From: RECO01 sp050485385
GTDB taxonomy: Bacteria > Pseudomonadota > Alphaproteobacteria > Geminicoccales > Geminicoccaceae
Reading direction: 5' to 3'
NCBI GenBank assembly: GCA_050485385.1
Contig: JBJHBG010000001.1
Span: 1-64,000 of the forward strand
Length of the DNA: 64,000 nucleotides
Each line of letters starts with the position of its first letter. Within the stretch, counting starts at the first letter, position 1. This document shows positions 35,449-45,263 of this stretch, piece after piece. Under the pieces are notes generated by a model. The model was not told the origin of the DNA. It searched no databases and saw nothing but the letters and a program-made list of their open reading frames with translations. The position numbers and the translations under genes are program-made.

Positions 35449-36270
35449 CTACTTGGTGGCGCCCATGGTCAGGCCGCGGATCATGTGGCGGGAGACCAGG
35501 AGCGCGAAGACGACGACGGGGAGGACGATCAGCGTGCCGGTGGCCATGATCTTGCCCCAGGGCAGCTCGTAGCCGGCCATGAAGCTGGTGGCCATGAACG
35601 GTGCGGTGATGGCGTCGCTGCGGGTGAGCACCAGCGCGTAGAGCAGTTCGTTCCAGGAGAAGATGAAGGAGAAGATGCCGGAGACGGCGATGCCCGGCAG
35701 CCCCAGCGGCACGTAGATGCGGCGGAAGATGGTGAGCTGCGAGGCACCGTCGAGCCGGGCTGCCTGCTCCAACTCCGGTGGGATCGAGCGGAACTGGTCG
35801 GTGCAGATCCAGACCACGATGGGCAGGGTGAAGGTGAGGTAAATGAGGATCAGCACGAGTTGGGTGTCGAGGATGCTCAGTTGCCGGGCCAGCATGAACA
35901 CGGGCAGCGCCAGCACGATCGGACTGATCATGCGGTTGGTGATGAACCAGAACCACAGCTCGCGCTTGGCCTTGAACTCGAAGCGGGCGAGCGCGTAGGC
36001 GGCGGGCGCGCCCAGCGCGATGGCGAGTGCCGTAACCGACAGCGAGACGATCAGCGAGTTGCCGATGGCGTGCAGCACGGTGCGGTCGGCCCAGGCCTCG
36101 GCGTAGTGCCGGAGGGTGGGCTCGAACAGCCAGACCGGCGGCGAGGCCAGGATGTCGGTCTGCGCCTTGAAGCTCGACGAGACCATCCAGAAGAACGGAA
36201 ACAGGGTGAAGGCCAGGACGACCAGAAGGCCGACCGCGTGGCCGACGCGGTTCAAGGTGCGCCCGCCCAT
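35449..36270 (-). CDS. CUT1 sugar ABC transporter permease (MalG type)
   Basis: A 273-residue inner-membrane permease with six helices and the coupling EAA motif LEQAARLDGASQLTIFRRIYVPLGLPG that docks on the ATPase. The start ATG at 36270 forms a TGATG overlap with the stop of the other permease. With that partner it makes the translocation channel of the polyol/sugar importer. Confidence 0.92.
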   Translation of the reverse strand: MGGRTLNRVGHAVGLLVVLAFTLFPFFWMVSSSFKAQTDILASPPVWLFEPTLRHYAEAWADRTVLHAIGNSLIVSLSVTALAIALGAPAAYALARFEFKAKRELWFWFITNRMISPIVLALPVFMLARQLSILDTQLVLILIYLTFTLPIVVWICTDQFRSIPPELEQAARLDGASQLTIFRRIYVPLGLPGIAVSGIFSFIFSWNELLYALVLTRSDAITAPFMATSFMAGYELPWGKIMATGTLIVLPVVVFALLVSRHMIRGLTMGATK

Positions 36271-37166
36271 CAGCCGATCTCCCGATAGACGTAGCGGATG
36301 TAGAGCCGGCTCAGGACGATGGTGAGGATGAGCAAAAGGATGGCCTGCGCCGACGCGTAGCCCAGATCGAACACGCGGAAGCCGACGCGCTGGATGTAGA
36401 TCGAGATGAGGTCGGTCGCGGCCCCCGGTCCGCCGCGGGTCATGACGAACACCATGTCGAACAGCTTGAGCACGTCGGCGGAGCGTAGGATCAGCATCGC
36501 CGTCAGGCCCGGCAGGAGATACGGCAACTGGATGCGGGTCAGCATCGCCCAGGGCGAGGAGGTCTCCAGCCGCGCCGCCTCCTCGATCTCCTGCGGCACC
36601 ATCGACAAGCCGGCGAGGAAGAGGAGGGCGCAGAACGGCGTCCACTGCCAGATATCCATGATGGCGATCGCGGCGAAGGCGCCGGTCGGCGTGCCGAGCC
36701 AGTCGAGCGGGCCGAAGCCGAGCCAGCCCAGCATCTGGTTGGCCACGCCGAAGTCGCGGTTGAAGACCAGCCGTCCGACGAGCCCCACCACGGCGTAGGT
36801 CGTCGCCAGCGGGATGACGAGGGACACGCGGCAGAGCGAACGCAGCAGCCCCAGACCGGGCTTGTGCAGCAACAGGGCGATGAACAGACCCAGCGCCAAC
36901 TGGAACGGCATGACCACCAGGAAGAACTTGCCGGTAAGGAGCAGCGAGTCCCAGAAGGTCGGGTCGGCGAAGGCGCGGGCATAGTTGTCGAAGCCGATGA
37001 ACGGCATGCCGTCGCGCGGACGGGTGATGTTGAAGCGGTGGAACGAGGTGTAGAGCGCGAACAGCAGCGGCCAGATGCCCACGGCCAGCAGGGCGATGAT
37101 GGCCGGCGCCAGGAACGCGGCCGGTGTCCAGCGGCCGTAGCCGGGGTTCAGTCGCGCTTTCGCCAC
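36270..37166 (-). CDS. CUT1 sugar ABC transporter permease (MalF type)
   Basis: A 298-residue permease, six helices. The EAA loop is EIEEAARLETSSPWAMLTRIQLPYLLPG, and the N-terminal segment TPAAFLAPAIIALLAVGIWPLLFALYTSF is the usual first helix of MalF-like subunits without the long MalF periplasmic insert. It overlaps the MalG-type gene by one base and starts 4 bases after the SIS gene stop. Confidence 0.92.
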   Translation of the reverse strand: MAKARLNPGYGRWTPAAFLAPAIIALLAVGIWPLLFALYTSFHRFNITRPRDGMPFIGFDNYARAFADPTFWDSLLLTGKFFLVVMPFQLALGLFIALLLHKPGLGLLRSLCRVSLVIPLATTYAVVGLVGRLVFNRDFGVANQMLGWLGFGPLDWLGTPTGAFAAIAIMDIWQWTPFCALLFLAGLSMVPQEIEEAARLETSSPWAMLTRIQLPYLLPGLTAMLILRSADVLKLFDMVFVMTRGGPGAATDLISIYIQRVGFRVFDLGYASAQAILLLILTIVLSRLYIRYVYREIG

Positions 37167-37170
37167 GGCT

Positions 37171-37722
37171 TCACTCCAGATTGGTATGGTTGGCGCGCAT
37201 CACCTCGGGCGTCACCGCCAGCTTCGCCTTCAGCCGATCGATCATGCCTTCGAACAGCACGTACTGCGCACCCTCGTAGAGCGAGCCCATCGGCAGGACC
37301 GAGGCCGCCGGCCCCTGGTCGTCGGCCATGGTCTGCGCCGGGATGAGCAGCATCTGATCGGCCGCGCGCGGGCAGGGGCCGTCCGGCTGCGCCGTGACCG
37401 CGAGCACCTTGGCACCGGCGGCCTTGGCCACGCCCATCAGCGCCTCGACCGTCGAGAAATGGCCGGGGCCGGCCGAGACGATCAACAGGTCGCCCTTGCC
37501 CACCGCCGGCGTCGTCATGTCGCCGACCACCGCGGCCTTGAGGCCGAGATGGAACAGGCGCATGGCGAAGCCCTTGATCTGCAATCCCTCCCGGCCGACG
37601 CCGTAGAGCGCGATCCGGTCGGCGGCAGCGATCAGGTCGCAGGCGGCCTCGATCTGCGCGTGGTCGATCCGCTCGAACACCGCAGTCAAGTCGCCAAGGG
37701 CACGGGCGTAGAAGCTCTGCAT
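37171..37722 (-). CDS. SIS-domain sugar-phosphate isomerase (6-phospho-3-hexuloisomerase-like)
   Basis: A 183-residue protein with one SIS domain. The fold elements are ADRIALYGVGREGLQIKGFAMRLFHLG (about residues 34-60) and KGDLLIVSAGPGHFSTV, and the YEGAQYVLFEGMIDRL helix near the end is typical of hexuloisomerases. In the family this isomerises 3-hexulose 6-phosphate and fructose 6-phosphate, or similar ketose phosphates. Here it is embedded in the transporter operon between binding protein and permeases, so it may isomerise the phosphorylated product of the imported sugar; the exact reaction is not known. Confidence 0.82.
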   Translation of the reverse strand: MQSFYARALGDLTAVFERIDHAQIEAACDLIAAADRIALYGVGREGLQIKGFAMRLFHLGLKAAVVGDMTTPAVGKGDLLIVSAGPGHFSTVEALMGVAKAAGAKVLAVTAQPDGPCPRAADQMLLIPAQTMADDQGPAASVLPMGSLYEGAQYVLFEGMIDRLKAKLAVTPEVMRANHTNLE

Positions 37723-37744
37723 CGCTCACATCCGGTCGGGCGAG

Positions 37745-37766
37745 GGGGGGACCATCGAGTCCCCCC
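37745..37766 (-). terminator. Hairpin between binding-protein and SIS genes
   Basis: Read on the minus strand this is GGGGGGAC, TCGATG, GTCCCCCC: an 8-bp perfect stem with a 6-base loop. It lies in the 58-base gap after the sugar-binding protein stop, inside the operon. Such a hairpin may stop part of the transcripts or protect the 5' mRNA, which would raise the binding protein above the other subunits (inference). It differs from the 11851 hairpin by one loop base. Confidence 0.6.
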
Positions 37767-37780
37767 TTCACCTTCTCTCG

Positions 37781-39130
37781 TTACTGCAACAGCTCGCGGC
37801 GACCGTCGTAGTAGCCTTCGGCCTCGAGGATACGTTCGATGCGGGTGCCGATCTCCTCGGCACCGGCCTCGGGCGTCACCTCGCCCAGCATGATGCGCGA
37901 GCCCCATTCGGCGATGATCTCGGACATCTCGGGCCAAGCCGGGAACCGGGGGCGGAACTCCGGCACGCCGGCCTGCCAGCTCTCGACCATCGGGTCCACG
38001 AACATGTAGCGCTCGCGGATGTCGTCCTCCTCGTAGATGGCCATGCGGCCGGAGACGCCGCCGGCCTCGACGTAGTCGCGGGCGATCGCCTCGGAGGTGG
38101 CCCACTGGATGAAGAGCCAAGTGGCGGCCTGCTCGGCCTCGCTCGCCTGCGAGGTGACGGCGAGCGAGAAGCCGCCGAGCGCCGGCAGGCGGCCGGCGGG
38201 ACCGGCGGGCTCGGGCGCCACGCCCAGGCAGTCGATGATGCGCGAGGTCGAGGGGTCGGTCAGCGTGCCGTAGAAGGCCGACCATTCGGTGATCATCGCC
38301 ACTTGGCCCTGCGCCAGCGCGTTGACGGCCTCGGCGTGGTCGTAGGAGACGATGCCGGGCGGCATGTAGGCCATGAGGTCCTGGCGGAACTGCAGGCCCG
38401 TCTGGCTCGCCTCGCTGTTGAGGTTGGAGCGGAACTCGTCGTCGAGCAGCGAGCCACCGAACGGCCAGAGCACGCGCATGAAGCTGTCGGCCGACTGGGT
38501 TTCGCCGCGCATCGATTGCAGCGCGAAGGCGAACTGGTTGGCACCGGCGTCGGTCAGCGCCGGGGCGTAGTCGTTCAGCAACTCCTCCCAGGTCTCCGGC
38601 GGCCGGTCGAAGCCCGCGTCCTCCAGCATGCAGCGGTTGTAGAACAGAAGGCCGGAATAGTTGTCGAAGGGCAGGCCGTACACCGTGTCGCCCCAGGTGC
38701 CGAAGGCGTCGAGCAGGAGCGGGAAGAAGCCCTCCAGGTTGAGCTCGGGGTCGGCGAGGTCCGGATTCGAGGTGAAGGTCTCGATCGGCACGATCCACTC
38801 GTTCTCCGAGAACTCGCCGATCCAGACGAGGTCGACCAGGGCGGCGGTGAGCCGGCCCCCGGCGGCGAAGTCGAGCACCTGCCGCTCGCGGGCGTTCTCG
38901 TAGGGGGAGATCTCGTAGTTGACGGTGATGCCGGTGCGCTCCTGGAACTCCGGCAACAGGTCGATGATGGCGCGGTAGCCCGGCCGGTCGAGGAAGATCA
39001 CGTTGACCTGGGTGCCGGCATAGGGGGCGGCCGCCTCTTCCAGCGACCAGGCGCCGGCAGCCGTGGCGAGGGCGGTCGAGCCCAGCATGAGCGCCGCCGC
39101 GGCGAGCGCTACGTTGACCTTCTTGGACAC
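37781..39130 (-). CDS. CUT1 sugar ABC transporter substrate-binding protein
   Basis: A 449-residue periplasmic binding protein with a Sec signal ([27 protein letters not shown]). The mature part begins [19 protein letters not shown] and has the [21 protein letters not shown] pattern of the bacterial extracellular solute-binding protein family 1, with [17 protein letters not shown] and [19 protein letters not shown] in the C-lobe. This is the receptor that sets the importer's substrate, probably a polyol or small sugar. It lies 16 bases after the dehydrogenase stop. Confidence 0.92.
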   Translation of the reverse strand: MSKKVNVALAAAALMLGSTALATAAGAWSLEEAAAPYAGTQVNVIFLDRPGYRAIIDLLPEFQERTGITVNYEISPYENARERQVLDFAAGGRLTAALVDLVWIGEFSENEWIVPIETFTSNPDLADPELNLEGFFPLLLDAFGTWGDTVYGLPFDNYSGLLFYNRCMLEDAGFDRPPETWEELLNDYAPALTDAGANQFAFALQSMRGETQSADSFMRVLWPFGGSLLDDEFRSNLNSEASQTGLQFRQDLMAYMPPGIVSYDHAEAVNALAQGQVAMITEWSAFYGTLTDPSTSRIIDCLGVAPEPAGPAGRLPALGGFSLAVTSQASEAEQAATWLFIQWATSEAIARDYVEAGGVSGRMAIYEEDDIRERYMFVDPMVESWQAGVPEFRPRFPAWPEMSEIIAEWGSRIMLGEVTPEAGAEEIGTRIERILEAEGYYDGRRELLQ

Positions 39131-39146
39131 GTCAGTCTCCCTTTCG

Positions 39147-40172
39147 TTACTTACCTTTGGGATAGATCAGGCTCTTGATCAGGCCCGGTTCGTCCGCCGC
39201 ATGGCGGCGAAACAGTTCCGGCGCTTCGTCGAGGCCGACCTCGGTCGTTACCATCGACGTTACGTCGACCTTGCCCGCGCGCACCAGTTCGATGGCGCGC
39301 GGATAGACCTCACCCATGCGGCGGGCGAACTTGATCTTCAGACCGCGGCGGCGCGTCTCGGCAGCGGGCAAGGTGTAGGTGTCGCCGTCGGGGATGCCGA
39401 CCAGGACGATGCGTCCGCCGATCCTCGCTGCGCGAACGGCATCCCGAAAGCCGAGCGGCGCGTTGGTTGCCTCGATCACCAGCGGGCAGCCTTCGCCGCC
39501 GGTGGCGTCCGCGACCACCCCCAGGTCGGGACCGACGGCCACCGCACCGGCCTTGGCGGCGGCTGCTCGGCGATGCGCCTGCGGGTCCACGGCGATCACC
39601 TCACCGGCACCCGCGACCTTCAAGACCTCCAGGATCAGCAGGCCGATGGGGCCGCAGCCGAGCAGGGCGACCCGCTCCAAGAGGCGGGGCTTGGCGAGAT
39701 CGACGGCGTGGATGGCTACGCCGAGCGGCTCCAACATCACGCCTTCCAGCGGCGTGAAGTCGGGTGGCAACTTCACGATCTGCGCGCGCGGCACGTCGAG
39801 GCGTTCGGTCATCGCCCCGTCGAAGGGCGGCGCGCCGATGAACTTGACGTTCGGGCAGAGGTTGAAGTGACCCTCGTGGCACCAGGGGCAGGTGCCGCAG
39901 GCCTCGTTGGGATCGACGGCGACGAGATCGCCTTCCCTGAGGCCCAGGTCCGGCAGGTCGATCAGGATATGCCCCGCGAACTCGTGACCGGGCACGAAGG
40001 GCGTGGCGATGGTGGCCGAGCCGATGCCGCCGTCCTTGTAGTAGTGCAGGTCGCTGCCGCAGAGGCCGACGGCGGCGACCGCCAGCGGCACGGTGTCGTT
40101 GCGCGGCGCGGGCCGTGGTGCCGACCCGATCCGGGCGTCGTGCGCGCCGTGCAGGAACAGTGCCCGTTGCAC
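39147..40172 (-). CDS. Zinc-dependent polyol/alcohol dehydrogenase
   Basis: A 341-residue medium-chain dehydrogenase of the sorbitol/L-threitol/xylitol type. The catalytic zinc Cys is in [11 protein letters not shown], followed by [10 protein letters not shown], and the structural zinc cysteines are C.. in [18 protein letters not shown]. The Rossmann loop reads [22 protein letters not shown]. It is the first gene of the long operon, which suggests that a polyol is oxidised to a ketose before the kinase acts. The ATG at 40172 follows the purine-rich GGGGAGGTAGCTGG. Confidence 0.92.
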   Translation of the reverse strand: MQRALFLHGAHDARIGSAPRPAPRNDTVPLAVAAVGLCGSDLHYYKDGGIGSATIATPFVPGHEFAGHILIDLPDLGLREGDLVAVDPNEACGTCPWCHEGHFNLCPNVKFIGAPPFDGAMTERLDVPRAQIVKLPPDFTPLEGVMLEPLGVAIHAVDLAKPRLLERVALLGCGPIGLLILEVLKVAGAGEVIAVDPQAHRRAAAAKAGAVAVGPDLGVVADATGGEGCPLVIEATNAPLGFRDAVRAARIGGRIVLVGIPDGDTYTLPAAETRRRGLKIKFARRMGEVYPRAIELVRAGKVDVTSMVTTEVGLDEAPELFRRHAADEPGLIKSLIYPKGK

Positions 40173-40210
40173 CAGCTACCTCCCCTCGCCACCTATGCAG
40201 CGTTGGCGCT

Positions 40211-40239
40211 TGGATACACTTGTATCGCAAACGGATCAA
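40211..40239 (-). promoter_or_regulatory. Candidate promoter with overlapping palindromic operator
   Basis: On the minus strand, TTGATC (complement of 40234-40239) and TATCCA (complement of 40211-40216) are 17 bases apart. Within this span lies GATACA-AG-TGTATC (40213-40226), a perfect 6-bp inverted repeat with a 2-base spacer. It sits about 40 bases before the dehydrogenase ATG. Its position over the -10 region would allow repression, for example by the SorC protein of the same operon. Confidence 0.45.
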
Positions 40240-40255
40240 CCGTTCCGAAGCCGTG

Positions 40256-41026
40256 TCAGCCGAGGTCGGTGCGCCGGTCCTGGTGCTGTGTGCTGAGCAC
40301 CGCGAAGTCCGGCGGCTCGGTTACGTCGGCGACGAGCAGAACCTCGCCGCGCGGGCCGGCTCGGGCGAGGTCCTCGCCGTCGGCGCCGACGATGGCACTG
40401 AGGCCGACATAGGCGAGATCGCCCTCGCTTCCGCTGTAGTTGGCGTAGACCACGGGCACGGCGTTCTCCAGCGCCCGTGCGCGCACCAGCGTTCGGGCCA
40501 CATGGGCGAAGGGGTGCATCTGCGCGGTCGGCACGAGGATCGCGTCGGCGCCAGCCTCCACCAGCCGGCGCGGCAACTCGGCGAACTCGACATCGTAGCA
40601 GATCAGGAGGCCAACGCGCCGGCCGGCGAGCGTGCAGGGGGCAAGATCGCCGCCGGGTACGAACAGGGTGGCTTCCTCGGGGCCGAAGAGCTGGACCTTG
40701 CGATAGCAGGCGGCGAGCGTCCCGTCCGTGTCGATGGCGAGGGCCGCGTTGTGGATCGCCGCTCCCGCGCGCTCGCAGAAGCCGACGACGAGTGCCGTAG
40801 CGTGCCGGGCGGCGATGGCCCCGAGCGCCTCGGTCGTCGGCCCGCCGACCGGCTCCGCGAGGCGCTGCAAGCGATCGCCGAGGTTGTAGCCCGTGGTGAA
40901 GAGTTCCGGGAACACCAGGACGTCGCAGCCGAACCCGGCCGCCGCCGCGGTCGCACGCTCGACCGTGGCCAGCGCACGCCGGACGTCGCCGTCGACCGAG
41001 TGACCTTGATACGCGCCGAGCCGCAT
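40256..41026 (-). CDS. Carbon-nitrogen hydrolase (nitrilase superfamily)
   Basis: A 256-residue amidase-like enzyme. The Glu-Lys-Cys triad is complete: Glu in VFPELFTTG, Lys in YRKVQLFG and Cys in LICYDVEF. A second Glu-type position is in RALENAVPVVYANY. Members hydrolyse amides such as omega-amides of 2-oxo acids or 5-aminopentanamide. It overlaps nothing and lies 83 bases upstream of the polyol operon, 10 bases after the glyoxalase-like gene, so it probably shares a transcript with the latter only. No membrane segment or signal peptide is seen. Confidence 0.85.
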   Translation of the reverse strand: MRLGAYQGHSVDGDVRRALATVERATAAAAGFGCDVLVFPELFTTGYNLGDRLQRLAEPVGGPTTEALGAIAARHATALVVGFCERAGAAIHNAALAIDTDGTLAACYRKVQLFGPEEATLFVPGGDLAPCTLAGRRVGLLICYDVEFAELPRRLVEAGADAILVPTAQMHPFAHVARTLVRARALENAVPVVYANYSGSEGDLAYVGLSAIVGADGEDLARAGPRGEVLLVADVTEPPDFAVLSTQHQDRRTDLG

Positions 41027-41035
41027 GGCGCCGTC

Positions 41036-41431
41036 CTAGCGGTAGCGGCCGTGGCGCTGCAGAACCTCGATCTGGTAGCCGTCCGGATCCTGCACGAAGA
41101 AGAACCGCGCCATCAAGGCACCGTCGCGCTCGAAGGCGACGATCTTGCGAGGTGCGAAGCCGGCCGCCTCGAGGCGCGCGTGCTCGCTGTCGAGGTCGTC
41201 GACGCCGAAGGCCAAATGGCCGTAGCCGTCGCCGTGACCGTAGGGCTCCGTGCGACCCCTGTTGAGCGTCAGTTCCAGCTCGACGTCGGCCTCGGCATTG
41301 CGGAGGTAGACGAGGGTGAACGTCTCGAAATCGAAGCGGTCGGCGACCTCCAGGGCGAACGCCTCGCGATAGAAGGCGATGGAACGCTCCAGTTCCAGGA
41401 CGCGAATCATGGCGTGGATCAGCTTGGCCAT
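41036..41431 (-). CDS. VOC-family protein, glyoxalase I-like
   Basis: A 131-residue single-chain VOC protein. It has the alternating beta-alpha-beta layout with putative metal ligands: His in KLIHAMIRV, Glu in the ELELTLN strand, His in GYGHLAFGV and Glu in YQIEVLQRH. This is the glyoxalase I (lactoylglutathione lyase) pattern, which detoxifies methylglyoxal with glutathione; the exact reaction is inferred from the motif only. It is probably followed by the nitrilase gene in one operon (9-base gap). Confidence 0.85.
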   Translation of the reverse strand: MAKLIHAMIRVLELERSIAFYREAFALEVADRFDFETFTLVYLRNAEADVELELTLNRGRTEPYGHGDGYGHLAFGVDDLDSEHARLEAAGFAPRKIVAFERDGALMARFFFVQDPDGYQIEVLQRHGRYR

Positions 41432-41511
41432 GCTGCGTCTCCCCTCGGGCTGTGTGGCGCGCTACGCTCGGTGTCGAGATAGCGTGACCGAAGCAGGGAG
41501 GCGACCCCTCG

Positions 41512-42057
41512 ATGACGTGGTCAGGACGGCTCGTCGGAGCGACGCTCGGCGCGGTTTGCGGTCTTGGCGGTGGCGCGGCCGTGGCCGACGCTACGCCGAC
41601 CTTCGCGAGGCTCGGGCCCATTCAACTGCTGGGTGACGATGCCAACGCCCTCGACCTCGGTGTCGGCGGCTTCAATCTGTTCCACCAGGGCTACGATCGC
41701 GCCACCGGCGCGGTGCGCGCGGAACTGCGGGGTGGGCGCAAGTTGGGCTTTCTCGGGCCGGCCGCCGGGTTCGTCGCGACAGGGCAGGGCGGCGTGCTCG
41801 GCTACGGCGCGGTCTACGCCGACCTCGCATGGGGATCGGTCGTGGTCACGCCGCTCGCCGGCATCGCCGGCTACGCCCGTGGCAACGGCCCCGACCTCGG
41901 TGGCGTGTTCCAGTTCCGCCTGTCGGCGACCCTGGCCTATCGCTTCGATGGCGGCGAACGTGTCGGCATCACCTACGGGCACGTGTCGAACGCGGGCACG
42001 CAGCCTATCAACCCAGGGGCGGAGGAACTCTATCTGTCGTTCACCTTGCCTTTTTGA
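41512..42057 (+). CDS. PagL-like lipid A 3-O-deacylase (acyloxyacyl hydrolase)
   Basis: A 181-residue outer-membrane beta-barrel enzyme. A signal peptide of about 25 residues (ending AVADA) precedes a barrel-like alternation, and the C-terminal motif YGHVSNAGTQPIN contains His157 and Ser159, with Glu171 14 residues after the His, the same spacing as His126-Ser128-Glu140 of Pseudomonas PagL. The C-terminal Phe is typical of outer-membrane proteins. It would remove an acyl chain from lipid A and so alter host or antibiotic responses. It is transcribed alone, diverging from the glyoxalase-like gene. Confidence 0.8.
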   Translation: MTWSGRLVGATLGAVCGLGGGAAVADATPTFARLGPIQLLGDDANALDLGVGGFNLFHQGYDRATGAVRAELRGGRKLGFLGPAAGFVATGQGGVLGYGAVYADLAWGSVVVTPLAGIAGYARGNGPDLGGVFQFRLSATLAYRFDGGERVGITYGHVSNAGTQPINPGAEELYLSFTLPF

Positions 42058-42147
42058 GACCGTCCGCCGGGCCTTGTGCGGGCAGGCCCCTTGTGCTGTG
42101 AGGCGCATCGGCAGACGCCCTTGCCCAACCAACGAGAGGAAAGCTCG

Positions 42148-43221
42148 ATGACCAACCGTCGCTATCGGATTGCGGTGATTCCCGGTGACGGCATCGGCAA
42201 CGAGGTGGTGCCCGAGGGCCTACGGGTGCTCGAGGCGGCGAGCCGGCGGTTCCGTTTCGACCTCGACCTCGAGGAGAAGGACTACGCCTCCTGCGACTAC
42301 TATCTCGCGCACGGCACCATGCTGCCGGTGGACTGGCACGAACAGTTGGCACCGATGGACGCCATCTTCTTCGGCGCGGTCGGCTGGCCCGCCAAGGTAC
42401 CCGACCACGTTTCCTTGTGGGGGTCGCTTTTGCAGTTCCGCCGCGCTTTCGACCAATACGTCAACCTCAGGCCGGTGCGGCTGATGCCCGGCGTGCCGTG
42501 TCCGTTGGTCGACCGCAAACCGGGCGACATCGACTTCTACGTCGTGCGCGAGAACACCGAGGGTGAGTACTCCTCCGTCGGCGGGCGCATGTTCGAGGGT
42601 ACGGCCCGCGAGGTGGTGATCCAGGAAACGGTGATGAGCCGCGTCGGCGTCGACCGCATCCTCCGCTTCGCCTTCGAGCTTGCCCAAAAGACACCGCGCC
42701 GGCACCTCACCTCGGCCACCAAGTCCAACGGCATCTCCATCACCATGCCCTACTGGGACGAGCGGGTGGAAGCGGTTTCCAAGGACTATCCGGACGTCGC
42801 CTGGGACAAGTTCCACATCGACATCCTGACCGCGCACTTCGTCCGCCGGCCGGACCACTTCAACGTGGTGGTAGCCTCCAACCTGTTCGGCGACATCCTC
42901 TCCGATCTGGGGCCCGCTTGTACCGGCACCATCGGCATCGCGCCCTCGGCCAACGTCAACCCCGAGCGCAGCTTCCCGTCGCTGTTCGAGCCGGTGCACG
43001 GCTCCGCCCCCGACATCGCCGGCCAGGGCATCGCGAACCCGATCGGCCAGATCTGGTCGGCGGCGATGATGCTCGACCATTTGGGCGAGCCCGAGGCTGC
43101 CGCTGCGATCCTCGCCGCGATCGAGGCGGTGCTGGCCGAGCCGAAGCTGCGCACCGCCGACCTCGGCGGCCCCGCTTCGACGCAACAATGCGGCAAGGCG
43201 GTGGCGGAACGGTTGGGCTGA
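42148..43221 (+). CDS. Tartrate dehydrogenase/D-malate dehydrogenase-type (IDH/IMDH family)
   Basis: A 357-residue NAD-dependent beta-decarboxylating dehydrogenase. Family marks are IPGDGIGNEVVPEGLRVL, the substrate-Arg region LQFRRAFDQYVNLRPVRLMPG, RENTEGEYS, the catalytic Lys in TSATKSNGI and DILSDLGPACTGTIGIAPSANV with metal Asp residues. The VPDHVSLWG and VNLRPVRLMPGVPCPL segments are those of tartrate/D-malate dehydrogenases (TtuC/DmlA) and not of leucine biosynthesis. The ATG at 42148 has GAGAGGA upstream. A strong hairpin follows the stop. Confidence 0.87.
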   Translation: MTNRRYRIAVIPGDGIGNEVVPEGLRVLEAASRRFRFDLDLEEKDYASCDYYLAHGTMLPVDWHEQLAPMDAIFFGAVGWPAKVPDHVSLWGSLLQFRRAFDQYVNLRPVRLMPGVPCPLVDRKPGDIDFYVVRENTEGEYSSVGGRMFEGTAREVVIQETVMSRVGVDRILRFAFELAQKTPRRHLTSATKSNGISITMPYWDERVEAVSKDYPDVAWDKFHIDILTAHFVRRPDHFNVVVASNLFGDILSDLGPACTGTIGIAPSANVNPERSFPSLFEPVHGSAPDIAGQGIANPIGQIWSAAMMLDHLGEPEAAAAILAAIEAVLAEPKLRTADLGGPASTQQCGKAVAERLG

Positions 43222-43227
43222 GACGGA

Positions 43228-43250
43228 GGAGGCGGCGTTTGGCCGCCTCC
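43228..43250. terminator. Bidirectional terminator-like hairpin
   Basis: GGAGGCGGC and GCCGCCTCC form a perfect 9-bp stem with loop GTTTG. It lies between the convergent tartrate dehydrogenase stop (43221) and the aldehyde dehydrogenase stop (43265). No T-tract is seen. Confidence 0.6.
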
Positions 43251-43264
43251 AGCCCCCGACCAGG

Positions 43265-44761
<1,497 letters not shown>

Positions 44762-44852
44762 ACCACCTCTCCCCGACACGAAGCTTCCGTGCCGAGCCTA
44801 GTGCCCCGACCTGCGCTGTCGAGGCAAGGGTTTCGAGTGCACGAGCGAGGCC

Positions 44853-45263
44853 CTACCCCCAGCCCTCGACATCGGTGCGCTGCATGTCGTCGATGCGGCT
44901 TTGCAGCCGTCGCGCTTCGTCCTGCCGGCTTCGTTCCGCCTGTCGCTTCTGGAGCTGGACGATCTGCTCGAGCGCGAGGTCGGCTGCCCGGTAGTGGCGC
45001 TCGGCCTCGTCGACGGTCTGGCGCAGGCGCTGGGCCTCCGCCTCGCCCTGCCACTCGCGCCGACGCGCGCCCTCCAGCCAAGCCGTCGCGGTGAGGGCAT
45101 CCGGCGTCGCGGCGCATTCGGCGCCGGCGCTGGCACGCCAAGCCTTCCGCTTCTGCTCGAAGGCGGCGAGCACGCGGTGGGCCGTGCCGAGGGCGGCGTG
45201 CGCCTGGTCGCGCTGCCGCTCGCGCAGCTTGCGCAAGGTGAGGAGACTGGACCCGCGGCTCAT
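44853..45263 (-). CDS. fliJ: Flagellar export chaperone FliJ-like protein
   Basis: A 136-residue coiled-coil protein: the sequence is helical throughout, rich in Arg, Gln and Glu with heptad-like Leu/Ala spacing (LLTLRKLRERQRDQAHAAL and LEQIVQLQKRQAERSRQDEARRL). FliJ binds the FliI ATPase and helps rotate subunits through the flagellar export gate. The sequence is poorly conserved in the family, so the call rests on the 4-base overlap with fliI and the coiled coil. It is the end of the transcript, 90 bases before the mmsA start on the same strand. Confidence 0.78.
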   Translation of the reverse strand: MSRGSSLLTLRKLRERQRDQAHAALGTAHRVLAAFEQKRKAWRASAGAECAATPDALTATAWLEGARRREWQGEAEAQRLRQTVDEAERHYRAADLALEQIVQLQKRQAERSRQDEARRLQSRIDDMQRTDVEGWG

